64,000 bases of DNA from Bacteroidales bacterium (GTDB lineage Bacteria > Bacteroidota > Bacteroidia > Bacteroidales > Bacteroidaceae): NCBI GenBank assembly GCA_015060865.1, contig SUXS01000008.1, positions 62,001-126,000 on the forward strand, read 5' to 3'. Both the position numbers and the translations under genes were made by a program. This document shows, piece after piece, positions 19,677 to 30,289 of this stretch (position 1 is the first letter of the stretch; each line of letters starts with the position of its first letter). The notes beneath the pieces were generated by a model. It saw only the letters and a list, made by a program, of their open reading frames with translations, was not told the DNA's origin and did not search any database.

Positions 19677-20288
19677 ATGATAATAATAGGTATAGCCGGA
19701 GGCACTGGATCAGGGAAAACTACCGTCGTAAAGCGAATAGTAGAAAGTTTACCAGAAGGATCAGTTGCTGTGATTCCTCAGGACTCATACTATAATGACC
19801 AGTCTGACATGCTTTTGGAGGAACGCAAGAAAACCAACTTTGACCATCCTGACGCATTTGAATGGTCGCTGTTGGCTCATCAGATCAACGAGCTGCGACA
19901 AGGAAGGGCTATTGAACAACCGACCTATTCATACATCACATGTACACGACTGGAAGAAACGGTACACGTAGATCCCAAAGAGGTAATTATCGTAGAAGGC
20001 ATCATGGCCTTGTACGATAAAGATATGCGTAACCTGATGGATATCAAGATATTTGTGGATGCCGAGCCCGACGAACGTCTCCTACGTGTCATTACACGTG
20101 ATATTGCCGAACGTGGACATCCTCTTGAAATGCTCATTGACAAGTATCGCAACATACTCAAACCGATGCATGATGAGTTTATTGAACCGACCAAACAATA
20201 TGCTGATATCATTGTACCCAATGGCGGACACAACGATAAAGCTATAGAGATGATACGACTGTTTATACAGCAGTGTTTGAGCAGATAA
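19677..20288 (+). CDS. udk: Uridine kinase
   Basis: 203 aa; IGIAGGTGSGKTTVVKRI, IPQDSYYNDQ, NFDHPDAFEWSLL, VIIVEGIMALYD. Confidence 0.93.
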   Translation: MIIIGIAGGTGSGKTTVVKRIVESLPEGSVAVIPQDSYYNDQSDMLLEERKKTNFDHPDAFEWSLLAHQINELRQGRAIEQPTYSYITCTRLEETVHVDPKEVIIVEGIMALYDKDMRNLMDIKIFVDAEPDERLLRVITRDIAERGHPLEMLIDKYRNILKPMHDEFIEPTKQYADIIVPNGGHNDKAIEMIRLFIQQCLSR

Positions 20289-20301
20289 CCTCTCTCTATC
20301 A

Positions 20302-21069
20302 ATGAGGAAACGTGAGAAAACCCTATATGGTATAATTGTGGCGGCTCTGCTTGCAGTGCTGTTTATTATCGTATCGGTACCACGTGTTGCTCACGAAACG
20401 ATAGAAGCTGAGGCACAAGATACCATAGTGCCTGTGCCTTTCTGTATCTCACCCTATGACAGCTTGTTCAAAGTATATGCCGACACATTGGGATGGGATT
20501 GGAAATTGCTGGCTGCTGTGGCTTATGTGGAATCAAAATTCGATACTGCTGCCGTCTCGGAGGTCGGAGCCAAAGGGCTGATGCAATTGATGCCAGTAAC
20601 AGCCTTGGCCATGGGCATACCTGAAGGATGTGAGAGAGATCCGGAACAGAGCATACGGGGAGCTGTAGGTTACTTTGCATACCTTAGTCATATGTTTCGG
20701 CGTATTCCGAATGAAGAGCGCATACACTTCATCCTGGCATCATACAATGCTGGATTCGGACACATACAGGATGCCATGCGGCTAGCTCAGAAGTACGGAA
20801 AAAACCGCTATGTATGGTATGACAATGTAGAAACATACCTATTGCTGAAGAATGATTCGGTATACTATACAGACTCATTATGCAGAAACGGAAAGTTTAT
20901 GGGACTGGAAACCTGCTCATTCGTGAAAAAGGTAACACGTAAACACAAGGACTACCTATTACGTGAAGAGCGGCATATGCAGCTACCCCCTACCCTGGTG
21001 CCTTTACTATCAGACACTTTGCTCGTGTATTCTGAAAAGACCGGACAGAAAGATGTTTCTAAGGATTGA
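20302..21069 (+). CDS. Lytic transglycosylase (SLT domain)
   Basis: 255 aa; WDWKLLAAVAYVESKFDTAAVSEVGAKGLMQLMPVTA...FILASYNAGFGHIQDA. Confidence 0.88.
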   Translation: MRKREKTLYGIIVAALLAVLFIIVSVPRVAHETIEAEAQDTIVPVPFCISPYDSLFKVYADTLGWDWKLLAAVAYVESKFDTAAVSEVGAKGLMQLMPVTALAMGIPEGCERDPEQSIRGAVGYFAYLSHMFRRIPNEERIHFILASYNAGFGHIQDAMRLAQKYGKNRYVWYDNVETYLLLKNDSVYYTDSLCRNGKFMGLETCSFVKKVTRKHKDYLLREERHMQLPPTLVPLLSDTLLVYSEKTGQKDVSKD

Positions 21070-23965
21070 AAGTTGCAACAAGGATGTTATTCAAGGAGTT
21101 ACGACCGATAGTACGATGTATGAGGTACGTATTTCCAACGCGGCCTATAGCCAAACATTATCTTATCTGTGTAAAGGAGCAAAGATATCTCTGCCGGACA
21201 TGCGAATAAAGGACGATGGCACTTGGGAAGCATCGCGAATCATTTATGAACCAGACTATCTCATCGACATAAGTTCGCTATCGGCCTGCTTTACAGAATC
21301 CGGGGCACATCCGTTTCATTATCTGTTAAGTCTGCTAACCCCTAAAGAACTCACCAAATATATCCTACTGGGTAACACAGCCAACCAGTTTCTTGACGAT
21401 TGTATCAACGATGTGGAAGGAAACTGTAGCTATGAGAGTTCAATCAAGAAGGCCTTCACGAATGAAGCACTGAAGTTCACCGTCTGCCAAGGTATCAATG
21501 CCAGCTTTTTCGAAGATGCAAAGAAGCAATTTGCCAATATCCGGGAGGCTGTGCAAATGCTGCATAAGCGGTACCCAACAGGGAAAGGTAACGAACCGAT
21601 GCTGGAACCGTCATTCATATGCCCTACATTAGGCATACAGGGTCGTCTCGATTATCTGCAACAAAACCTGCGCTGTTTAGTGGAATTGAAATCCGGCAAA
21701 TGTGAAGAAAACTACTCGCGTCCTACCGGACCCAAGAAAAGCCATGCCATACAGATGATGCTGTATAAGGAGATGTTGCATACCAATAGTGGAACACCAT
21801 ACGATGAGATTCATGGAATGTTGCTATACTCACGCTATCCTAAATTCTTCGTTGACAACCAATTGCCTGGACAACTAATTGACGAAGCATTTATCCTGCG
21901 CAACGACATCGTACATATAATGCAACAGATGGCTGCAGGCGAATCGGAAGAGCTGTTCAGACAGACTACTCCCGAGACACTCAACACCGCTCATCTATCG
22001 GGGAGATTATGGAATGACTACATACGTCCCAAACTATCGAAACATCTCTCCATACTCAACCATGGCGATGACCTTACCCAAGAGTATCTGCACTGTTTCC
22101 TGCATTTCGTTGCCCACGAGCAATTTCTGAGCAAAGCAGGAAATGATTCACGTCATCGTCCATTTGCCAACACTTGGCGACTTAGCAACGAGGATAAAAT
22201 GCGGGAAGGTGATCTGGTAGAGGATCTTCATATGGAATCATTCGTCTATCATGACGGATATGCAAACATCGTCTTCAATCTGCCGGAAACTGACGAAAGC
22301 TACATCCCTAACTTCAGGCAAGGGGATATGGTGCTGTTTTATGAAAAAAACGATGCAACGGACTGTGTCACCAATCGTCAGGTGCACAAAGGAATATTGA
22401 CGGATACCAACCATAAACAGATAACCTTATCCTTGAGACAAGACCAGCGTCATGCCGGGATATTTGACAATAGGGTGACCTATGCTATTGAGCACGACTC
22501 CTCTGACAGTGTATTCACCGGATTGTACAAGGGGCTGTACCATTTACTATGCACCACCGAGAAGCGACGTGAACTCTTCTTGGGCTTACGGATGCCACTT
22601 ACCGATACCAGTCAAGACATTGCAGGCTATTACAATGATGACAATACGAACAAAATCGTCCGTACCGTAAAACAGGCCAAGGACTATGCACTCATCGTAG
22701 GAGCACCCGGAGCAGGTAAAACATCTGTCGTACTGAGGTCTATAGTAGAAGAATATCACCAGCATACCCACGATAACATACTACTTCTTGCTTATACCAA
22801 TAGGGCTGTAGATGAAATTTGTGAGGCATTGGAACATATTGAAGAACATCCAGCATATATCCGTATTGGCAGTATGCAGAGTTGCAACAAGCAGTATCTG
22901 CAACATACGCTGGAGTATCAGACCGCAACATGTAGCAATCGAAAAGAGATAGAACAACTGGTCAGTGCCACACGCATCTATGTAAGCACCGTATCGTCAG
23001 CTACCATACACACCGAATTATTTGCCATTAAACAGTTTGGTATAGCCATTATTGACGAGGCATCGCAGATACTGGAACCTCACCTGGCCGGACTGCTTAC
23101 CGCTACCCTACCATCGGACACCACCCGCTGTGCCATCGAGAAGTTTGTACTGATTGGTGATCACAAGCAACTGCCTGCTGTAGCTCTCTCATCGGACCAA
23201 GAGGCATGCATTTCAGCTCCTCAACTCCTATCGGCAGGTTTCAGTAGTTGCAAACAGTCACTTTTCGAACGTTTATACCATCAACTGAAAACAGCCAACT
23301 GCCAATCCTGCATAGCTACTTTAGAAAGGCAAGGACGTATGCACCCACAGGTATGCGACTTTGCCAACCGGCATTTCTATAACAGCCGTCTATATGCAGT
23401 TCCCCTTCCCCATCAGACAGCAGAGTTACCTTATGAGACCTATGATGCAGACCACCGATGGGAAAGTATCATAGCTACACGACGCACAGCCTTCATTGCG
23501 GTTGACCCTCCTAGTAAAGAGGAGCCGACAAAGACCAATAGCAACGAAGCCAATGCTGCCGCTGCATTGGTACACAGCATCATTACTCTATATCAAAAGA
23601 ACGGTATCCCCTTCGATGCTCACCGAAGTATAGGCATCATCGCTCCTTTCCGGAGTCAGGGTGCATGTATACGACAAGCTCTCAGCAAATATGGTATGCC
23701 TGAAACCTCAGATATCAGTATTGATACCATTGAACGCTATCAAGGGAGTCAACGTGACATTATCATCTATTGTACTACCATAAGCTCCAACTCGCAATTA
23801 GAACTTTTAGTAGAGCCATGCACGCATGAGCATGGTATCATAGATCGAAAAATGAATGTAGCACTTACCCGGGCAAGATGCCAACTATTTGTCATAGGTA
23901 TTCCCAAAGTACTTGCTCAGGACACTCTATACCGTCAACTTATAGAGGAGTTCCAAGAGGTGTAA
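21053..23965 (+). CDS. Cas4/RecB-like nuclease + SF1 (Dna2/NAM7-type) helicase
   Basis: VELKSGKCE...HAIQMMLYKEML nuclease motif; VGAPGAGKTSVVLRSI Walker A; IIDEASQILEP; VLIGDHKQLPAV; ERQGRMHPQVCDF; TIERYQGSQRDIIIY; NVALTRARCQLFVIG. ATG at 21053 preferred. Confidence 0.85.
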   Translation: MFLRIESCNKDVIQGVTTDSTMYEVRISNAAYSQTLSYLCKGAKISLPDMRIKDDGTWEASRIIYEPDYLIDISSLSACFTESGAHPFHYLLSLLTPKELTKYILLGNTANQFLDDCINDVEGNCSYESSIKKAFTNEALKFTVCQGINASFFEDAKKQFANIREAVQMLHKRYPTGKGNEPMLEPSFICPTLGIQGRLDYLQQNLRCLVELKSGKCEENYSRPTGPKKSHAIQMMLYKEMLHTNSGTPYDEIHGMLLYSRYPKFFVDNQLPGQLIDEAFILRNDIVHIMQQMAAGESEELFRQTTPETLNTAHLSGRLWNDYIRPKLSKHLSILNHGDDLTQEYLHCFLHFVAHEQFLSKAGNDSRHRPFANTWRLSNEDKMREGDLVEDLHMESFVYHDGYANIVFNLPETDESYIPNFRQGDMVLFYEKNDATDCVTNRQVHKGILTDTNHKQITLSLRQDQRHAGIFDNRVTYAIEHDSSDSVFTGLYKGLYHLLCTTEKRRELFLGLRMPLTDTSQDIAGYYNDDNTNKIVRTVKQAKDYALIVGAPGAGKTSVVLRSIVEEYHQHTHDNILLLAYTNRAVDEICEALEHIEEHPAYIRIGSMQSCNKQYLQHTLEYQTATCSNRKEIEQLVSATRIYVSTVSSATIHTELFAIKQFGIAIIDEASQILEPHLAGLLTATLPSDTTRCAIEKFVLIGDHKQLPAVALSSDQEACISAPQLLSAGFSSCKQSLFERLYHQLKTANCQSCIATLERQGRMHPQVCDFANRHFYNSRLYAVPLPHQTAELPYETYDADHRWESIIATRRTAFIAVDPPSKEEPTKTNSNEANAAAALVHSIITLYQKNGIPFDAHRSIGIIAPFRSQGACIRQALSKYGMPETSDISIDTIERYQGSQRDIIIYCTTISSNSQLELLVEPCTHEHGIIDRKMNVALTRARCQLFVIGIPKVLAQDTLYRQLIEEFQEV

Positions 23966-23998
23966 AAGGGCTTTATAAGCTGCCTTGGATAATCAACA

Positions 23999-24032
23999 AG
24001 AAGGGCCCATGACACGAGTCATGAGCCCTTCT
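23999..24032. terminator. Bidirectional terminator between convergent genes
   Basis: AGAAGGGCccATGAC-acga-GTCATgAGCCCTTCT hairpin followed by T-rich sequence. Confidence 0.8.
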
Positions 24033-24054
24033 TTCATATACGGGTGTGTCCCGA

Positions 24055-26607
24055 TTAGAACCAACGAACGTAGCAGAAGTCCTGACGGTGAGGCAGGTCT
24101 ACATTCTTGGGATACATACGGTAGGCAACCTTGAAGGTACCGGAATTGTTCACCTCATGTGTGCCCTCGAAGGTGTGGATGTTGTTCTCACGCTTAACGA
24201 GGTTCATGGTGTCGATGCTGTGGATGTGCTCCTTGCCTTCGGTGTCGGTAACGATAGTTACTACCTCTACGCCTACTGCATCGTCGAGACCCTTCTCGTC
24301 GAGTACAACGGTGAGCTTCACATCGTCACCGCTGACAACCTCCATGTCGGCTATGTTGGTAGCTGATACTACCTCGATAGAATCCCAACGTTCAGCTACT
24401 GTCTCCTTCCAAGCGGCGATCTCCTTAGCCTTGGCATTGTCGTTGGCTGAGAGTGCAGCGAAGCGGCTGCCGAGCTTGTTGTAGAACTTGGTGTAGTAGT
24501 CGTCGAGCTGACGCTTCATGGTGTAGTGAGGTGCAATCTGTGCGATTGAGTTCTTCACTACCTGAATCCAACCCTCAGAGTAGCCCTTGGCGTTCTTGTT
24601 GTAGTAGAGAGGTACGATCTCGTTCTCGAGGATGCTGTAGATGGTAGCAGCGTCGAGCTGATCCTGGTAATCCTGGTTCTGATAGGTGCGCTTCTCAGTG
24701 AGTGCCCAACCTGCACCGGGACGATAGCCCTCGAGCCACCAACCGTCGAGTACAGAGAAGTTTACAACACCGTTCATCAAAGCCTTCTCACCAGATGTAC
24801 CTGATGCCTCGAGAGGACGGGTAGGTGTGTTCAACCAGATATCTACGCCTGATACGAGACGACGGGCGAGCTGCATGTCGTAGTTCTCGAGGAAGATAAT
24901 CTTGCCGAGGAACTCGGGACGACGTGAGATCTCGATAATCTTCTTGATAAGACCCTGACCTGCACCATCGTGGGGGTGAGCCTTACCGGTGAAGAGGAAC
25001 TGTACGGGGTAGTCGGGGTTGTTCACGATCTTGGCCAAGCGGTCGAGGTCGGTGAAGAGCAGGTGTGCACGCTTGTAGGTAGCGAAACGGCGTCCGAAAC
25101 CGATGAGCAGTGCGTTGGGGTTGATCTTCTGCATCAGTGATACTACACGTGAGGGATCGCCCTGGTTCTTCAACCAGCTGCTGCGGAACTCCTCGCGGAT
25201 GTATGCGATGAGCTTGTTCTTCAAGCCCTGACGGGTCTCCCAGATGGTCTCGTCAGATACGTTGTAGATAGCCTCCCAAATCTTTTCGTTTGACTGGTCG
25301 CTAAGGAATGTCTTGTCGAATACCTTGGTGTAGAGGTTCTTCCACTCTGAAGCTACCCATGTGGGGAAGTGTACGCCGTTGGTTACGTAACCTACGTGGT
25401 TCTCCTCGGGATAGTAGCCCTTCCAGATGCCAGAGAACATATCCTGTGATACCTTGCCGTGGAGCCAGCTTACGCCGTTAACCTCCTGACAGGTGTTGCA
25501 AGCGAAGGTTGACATGCAGAAACGCTCGCCCTTGTCACCGGGATTGATGCGGCCCATATCCATGAGCTCATCCCAGCTGATGCCGAGCTGCTGTGCATAG
25601 CCGCTCATGTACTTGCCGAAGAGACCCTCGTCGAAGTAGTCGTGACCGGCAGGTACGGGGGTGTGTACGGTGTAGAGACCTGAAGCGCGAACGAGCTCCA
25701 TAGCCTGGTTGAAGCTGAGACCCTGCTTTACATAGTCGGTCAAGCGATAGAGGTTGCAGAGTGCAGCGTGACCCTCGTTGCAGTGGTATACATCCTTGGT
25801 GATACCCATAGCCTTGAGGGTGAGCATACCACCGATACCGAGCAGGATCTCCTGCTTGAGGCGGTTTTCCCAGTCACCACCATAGAGCTGGAAGGTGATA
25901 GGACGGTCGAACTCAGAGTTGAGCTCGTTGTCGGTGTCGAGGAGGTACAAGGGCACACGACCTACCTGTACTTTCCATACGTATGCATATACCTGATAGT
26001 TGATGTAGGGGACAGCTACCACGAGGGGCTTGCCGTTCTCGTCCATCACGCGCTCCAAGGGGAGGTTGGCGAAGTTTGAAGCCTCGTAGTTGGCAATCTG
26101 CTGACCATCAATAGAGAGGCTCTGTGTGAAGTAGCCATAGCGATAGAGGAAGCCGATAGCGCACATGTCGACGTTAGAGTCAGAAGCCTCCTTCAAGTAG
26201 TCTCCGGCGAGCACGCCCAGACCACCTGAGTAGATGCGCAGCACGTGTGTGAGACCATACTCCATGCAGAAGTAAGCCACTGAGGGGCGCTCTGCGTTGG
26301 GCTTAACGTCCATATATGCACGGAACTGCTTGTACACCTTGTTGATGCGTGCAAGTATAGCTTCGTCCTTAGCCAGTTCTTCCAATGTCTCGTAGCTGAG
26401 ACGCTCAAGCAGCAGCACGGGGTTTTGTCCGCACTCTTTCCAGAGAGTAGGGTTCAAGCTCTTGAACATGTCGCGGGCCTCGGGAGTCCAAGACCACCAG
26501 ATGTTGCGCGCCATCTCGCTCAAGCAAGCAAGCTCAGCGGGGATGTGCGACTTTACGTTCACCTCTTTCCATGCGGGTGAATTTGCATTACTAACTTTAA
26601 TCTTCAT
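24055..26607 (-). CDS. glgP: Alpha-glucan (glycogen) phosphorylase
   Basis: 850 aa; [78 protein letters not shown]. Confidence 0.92.
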   Translation of the reverse strand: MKIKVSNANSPAWKEVNVKSHIPAELACLSEMARNIWWSWTPEARDMFKSLNPTLWKECGQNPVLLLERLSYETLEELAKDEAILARINKVYKQFRAYMDVKPNAERPSVAYFCMEYGLTHVLRIYSGGLGVLAGDYLKEASDSNVDMCAIGFLYRYGYFTQSLSIDGQQIANYEASNFANLPLERVMDENGKPLVVAVPYINYQVYAYVWKVQVGRVPLYLLDTDNELNSEFDRPITFQLYGGDWENRLKQEILLGIGGMLTLKAMGITKDVYHCNEGHAALCNLYRLTDYVKQGLSFNQAMELVRASGLYTVHTPVPAGHDYFDEGLFGKYMSGYAQQLGISWDELMDMGRINPGDKGERFCMSTFACNTCQEVNGVSWLHGKVSQDMFSGIWKGYYPEENHVGYVTNGVHFPTWVASEWKNLYTKVFDKTFLSDQSNEKIWEAIYNVSDETIWETRQGLKNKLIAYIREEFRSSWLKNQGDPSRVVSLMQKINPNALLIGFGRRFATYKRAHLLFTDLDRLAKIVNNPDYPVQFLFTGKAHPHDGAGQGLIKKIIEISRRPEFLGKIIFLENYDMQLARRLVSGVDIWLNTPTRPLEASGTSGEKALMNGVVNFSVLDGWWLEGYRPGAGWALTEKRTYQNQDYQDQLDAATIYSILENEIVPLYYNKNAKGYSEGWIQVVKNSIAQIAPHYTMKRQLDDYYTKFYNKLGSRFAALSANDNAKAKEIAAWKETVAERWDSIEVVSATNIADMEVVSGDDVKLTVVLDEKGLDDAVGVEVVTIVTDTEGKEHIHSIDTMNLVKRENNIHTFEGTHEVNNSGTFKVAYRMYPKNVDLPHRQDFCYVRWF

Positions 26608-26783
26608 ATGAGTTATAATGGTTAATAAGTTATTATTCTATTTTGTGTAGGTAAAGGGAGTCATAGGGAGTTATCGCTTCGCTCTTCGGAAGATAAAAGC
26701 CAAATGTTCTTTCGCGCGAAATAAGCTATCGGCATTTAACTCCATTTATCTCCATTTAACTCCTTTATCTACCAATTACATTA

Positions 26784-28481
26784 TTATTTACTTAATGCTA
26801 CCTCGTATGCTTCGAGGTAATATTTTACGAACTTGTCCCACAACGCCTTCTTGGAGATGTCGGCTGCGCGACGGCGAAGCTGAGTCACCATCTTGGCGTC
26901 CATCTTGGTAAAGGCCAGGATACTGTTCTTGATTTCGTTGGCTGCCTCGTCCCAGTTGCTATCTGTACGGTGTATCACCTTCACGCCATCTTCCAATTGG
27001 CTGTATTCGCCCTTGAGTGAGTTTGTCCAAAGGCCAAAACCTGCAAGGTCGGTGGTGATGGTGGGTACGTGGAAGGCTACGCTCTCGAGCGGAGTATATC
27101 CCCAAGGCTCATAGTAAGAGGGGTATACCGCCAAGTCGTCGCCAGGCAACAGGTCGTAGTAAGGGAGATTGAAGATACCGTCATCACCATTGAGATAGCA
27201 GGGCACGAAGATTACCTTCACGCGGCTCTCGGGCGCGTTGTTGAGTCCGATGGCACGCATCATCGAGAGGGCCTTGTCGTCATCCATGTTGTAGAGTTCG
27301 TGGGTGATGACAGGGTTTTCTAATTGACAATTGACAATTGACAATTGACAATTACTTTCCTCTTTCATCTGTAATCTTTCAACTAAGTCCATACGTGGAC
27401 CTTTTACCCAAGCGGGCACGTTGATGAATGCCAATACGTCGCGGTCGAGCGAAGGCTCATGAGCGAGACGATTGAGCGACTCGAGCAGGATATCGATTCC
27501 CTTGTTGCGGAACTCGTAACGACCGCCGGTAGATACGATGATGGTGTCGTCGGCAAACTCCTGACCGAGCAGCTTGCTGGCTACGTTCAACATCACCTTG
27601 CGGGCCTCCTTGCGCTTGGCAGTGAAGGCTGCACCCTTGGGTACGAAGTCGTCCTCGAAACCATTGACTGTGATGACATCGGCCTTCTTCTCAAGCAGCT
27701 GTGCGCACTCACGGTCGGTAATCTCACTTACCGTGGTGAAGCAGTCGACACGATGGGCAGCCTGCTTCTCGATCGAGTGCTTCGACTGCATATTAAGCTC
27801 ATCGGCCATCTGGTCGCCATTGTAGCCTTCCATATAGTCGTAGAGAGGCTTCATGTTGCCGGCGATAGAACGGCCTATCGAAGTAGCGTGGGTTGTAAAT
27901 ATCGTAGCGATAGAGGGTATCCAATGCTTGAGGAAGAGGGCACCGAGACCTGTCATCCACTCGTGTGCCTGGTAGATTACCTTCGGCAATTGACAATTAT
28001 TGTCTGCCTGGCTGGTCTTAGCTTTCTTTACAATCTCGTTGCGGTAGTAGCTCTCGGCAACCTTGGCTGCTGCGTATGAGAACATGCTGGCCTCATCGTA
28101 GTCGCCGTATGCGTGCAGTGAATCCACCTTAAAGAGATTCCATGCCTCGGCATAGATATCGTTCTTTATATTATAATAAGGAGTAAAATCTACAAGTACG
28201 GCTACCGGCTCACCGGGAATCATCCACCGTCCTATACGTATATTGAGACCTTCTTCGGTTGCTTTCTTGCGCCATCCGGCCATCAAGCGCTTATCTTCTT
28301 TGAACAGCGGGTTCGCCGTTTCTTTCCAAAGGTCGGGACCTATAAACATCAATTGGGCATCTGTCTTCGTCAAAATTGTCTTTGCTCTTGTCGAGAGCAC
28401 GGTATAGATGCCGCCTACTTTATTGCACACCTCCCAACTAACCTCTATTATAAAGTCGGGGGTCGTCTTGTGTACACTCAT
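26784..28481 (-). CDS. Glycogen synthase, eukaryotic-like (GT3-type)
   Basis: EVSWEVCNKVGGIYTVLSTRAKTI, VIYQAHEWMTGLGALFLKHW, FTTHATSIGRSIAGN, YYEPWGYTPLES; start at MSVHKTTPDF. Confidence 0.9.
   Translation of the reverse strand: MSVHKTTPDFIIEVSWEVCNKVGGIYTVLSTRAKTILTKTDAQLMFIGPDLWKETANPLFKEDKRLMAGWRKKATEEGLNIRIGRWMIPGEPVAVLVDFTPYYNIKNDIYAEAWNLFKVDSLHAYGDYDEASMFSYAAAKVAESYYRNEIVKKAKTSQADNNCQLPKVIYQAHEWMTGLGALFLKHWIPSIATIFTTHATSIGRSIAGNMKPLYDYMEGYNGDQMADELNMQSKHSIEKQAAHRVDCFTTVSEITDRECAQLLEKKADVITVNGFEDDFVPKGAAFTAKRKEARKVMLNVASKLLGQEFADDTIIVSTGGRYEFRNKGIDILLESLNRLAHEPSLDRDVLAFINVPAWVKGPRMDLVERLQMKEESNCQLSIVNCQLENPVITHELYNMDDDKALSMMRAIGLNNAPESRVKVIFVPCYLNGDDGIFNLPYYDLLPGDDLAVYPSYYEPWGYTPLESVAFHVPTITTDLAGFGLWTNSLKGEYSQLEDGVKVIHRTDSNWDEAANEIKNSILAFTKMDAKMVTQLRRRAADISKKALWDKFVKYYLEAYEVALSK
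27322..27353. repeat. Heptanucleotide tandem repeat (AATTGAC)n in the glycogen synthase CDS
   Basis: aattgacaattgacaattgacaattgacaatta; translates on minus as NCQLSIVNCQL. Confidence 0.85.
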
Positions 28482-28659
28482 TAAATTACCTATTTTCAAA
28501 ATTTCAAAGCGCAAAGGTACAAAAAACTTGACGATTTAGAAAGGGATACAAGTGTTTTCTATAAAACAGTTGTAGTTTTTACACTTAATTTAATTGTCTA
28601 CAGAATTATGTAACTATTTGCAATGTCGAGCATACAAGTTTACGACAAATGAGCACATT

Positions 28660-30270
28660 CTACAGTAAAGATATGAGCAAGAAAAGCAACGAAAATAATG
28701 CATACAGCAGGCCTTTGGGCCACCGTTTGAGAAGAAAAAGAAGTACGAAAATCATTGTCAGGTAAATCATTACCACCGTCAATGCTCCCAACGTACCTAC
28801 ATGAACGACTGCCCCCGGCAGATTACCGATAAACGACAACATTTCATTCATCGCATTCACCAAAAACTCCAATATAGTAGCTATATGGAAAGACACCGAC
28901 ACATCAAACAGCGCAAACATCCACCACACAATACTGATAATCAAAACCACATAAAGGCAAGGCACCACCATCATATTGGTAAGAAGGAAATATGTTGGGA
29001 ATGTACCAAAATGATAAAGGACCAACGGAAATGTGCCCAATTGTGCCGCTAAAGACATCGCCACTACGCCCAACAAATAAGCGGGTACAGGATGTATAGA
29101 AGGTTGTCTGTAAAGCATCTCCAGGTGTGGCACCACCAACAATATGCCAGCCATGGCCGTAAATGACAATTGGAAGCCTACATCGAACAAATAGAGAGGA
29201 TCAAATATCAGCATGCCAAATGCCACAAGCAACAGGACGTTTATCGACGAGCTATCACGACTCACCCAGCGAGCAATGGTATACGTTGTACACATAGCAA
29301 CGGCACGCGCCACTGATGCCGACAGCCCCACCAACAAAGCAAATACCCACAATACTCCCACCGTTATCAAATCGCTCAACCATCTCCATTGCCTCTTGCG
29401 TATGATGCCTTGCATGACAAATGACAACAAAGCATATATGACCGCTACATGCAAGCCCGATAACGCCAACACATGAGCCGCACCTGCATCGGCATAAGAG
29501 GCACGCACTTCGTCAGCCAACGAATTCTTCTCACCCAGGGTTATTGCTGACAATATGCCTAATGCACCGCCGGAAAAAGCAGGAGACATATATTCCTCTA
29601 TCAGAGATTGTCGCCTACACAGCATGCGCTCACGAAGTGTGGGACAAGAACGGCCTAGGATTTTCCATCTGTCAACGGGAATATACACTGTACCTGCAGC
29701 TCCCTGCATGGCAACATAATGCGCATAGTCAAAAGACAATTCCTCTGAAAAATTACGTGGAGGATTTATTTGAGAATAGAAACAAAACATCTCACCGGGC
29801 TTCAAAGCCTTTACCAGCGAGTCTTTTGGCATATAGGCAAAGACTTTGCGATCTACGCCATGCCATCCCGAAGAGTCGTTCATTGCGGTAATTTCCACCA
29901 CACATAGCATGCTCTTGTTACGTTCGCGGGGATAATCTACCACACGAGCTTTATAAACACATTTTGTCTGAGGCCATTCGTAAACGACATCTTCCATGCA
30001 CAGGGTAGTATACGTCGTTCCCAACATAAAGAACATGAGCATCGCCCACCCTCCCCGAAAGATCCGAAAACACGGTTTTCGCCACACACACAACAAAGCC
30101 ATCACAGCCCAAATAAACAGACAGGACAGACAAAGGCTGTTCCTATGTGTTATAAGCACATTAAAATACAAGCAACCGACAGCTACCCCTCCAATAAAAG
30201 GTACTACCGGTTGCAACAGCGGAATACGTTGTATGCTATCTCTTATAGGCACTATATATTCAATCTGCAA
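28660..30270 (-). CDS. ComEC/Rec2-family membrane protein
   Basis: 536 aa; GILSAITLGEKNSLADEVRASYADAGAAHVLALSGLHVAVIYALL, DPLYLFDVGFQLSFTAMAGILL; no C-terminal metallo-beta-lactamase domain. Confidence 0.88.
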   Translation of the reverse strand: MQIEYIVPIRDSIQRIPLLQPVVPFIGGVAVGCLYFNVLITHRNSLCLSCLFIWAVMALLCVWRKPCFRIFRGGWAMLMFFMLGTTYTTLCMEDVVYEWPQTKCVYKARVVDYPRERNKSMLCVVEITAMNDSSGWHGVDRKVFAYMPKDSLVKALKPGEMFCFYSQINPPRNFSEELSFDYAHYVAMQGAAGTVYIPVDRWKILGRSCPTLRERMLCRRQSLIEEYMSPAFSGGALGILSAITLGEKNSLADEVRASYADAGAAHVLALSGLHVAVIYALLSFVMQGIIRKRQWRWLSDLITVGVLWVFALLVGLSASVARAVAMCTTYTIARWVSRDSSSINVLLLVAFGMLIFDPLYLFDVGFQLSFTAMAGILLVVPHLEMLYRQPSIHPVPAYLLGVVAMSLAAQLGTFPLVLYHFGTFPTYFLLTNMMVVPCLYVVLIISIVWWMFALFDVSVSFHIATILEFLVNAMNEMLSFIGNLPGAVVHVGTLGALTVVMIYLTMIFVLLFLLKRWPKGLLYALFSLLFLLISLL

Positions 30271-30289
30271 CTATAGACTATAGTTTGCC

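Noticed and set aside
27322-27353. Possible CRISPR-like repeats
   Set aside because: 7-bp contiguous tandem units with no spacers; no cas genes anywhere in the window.
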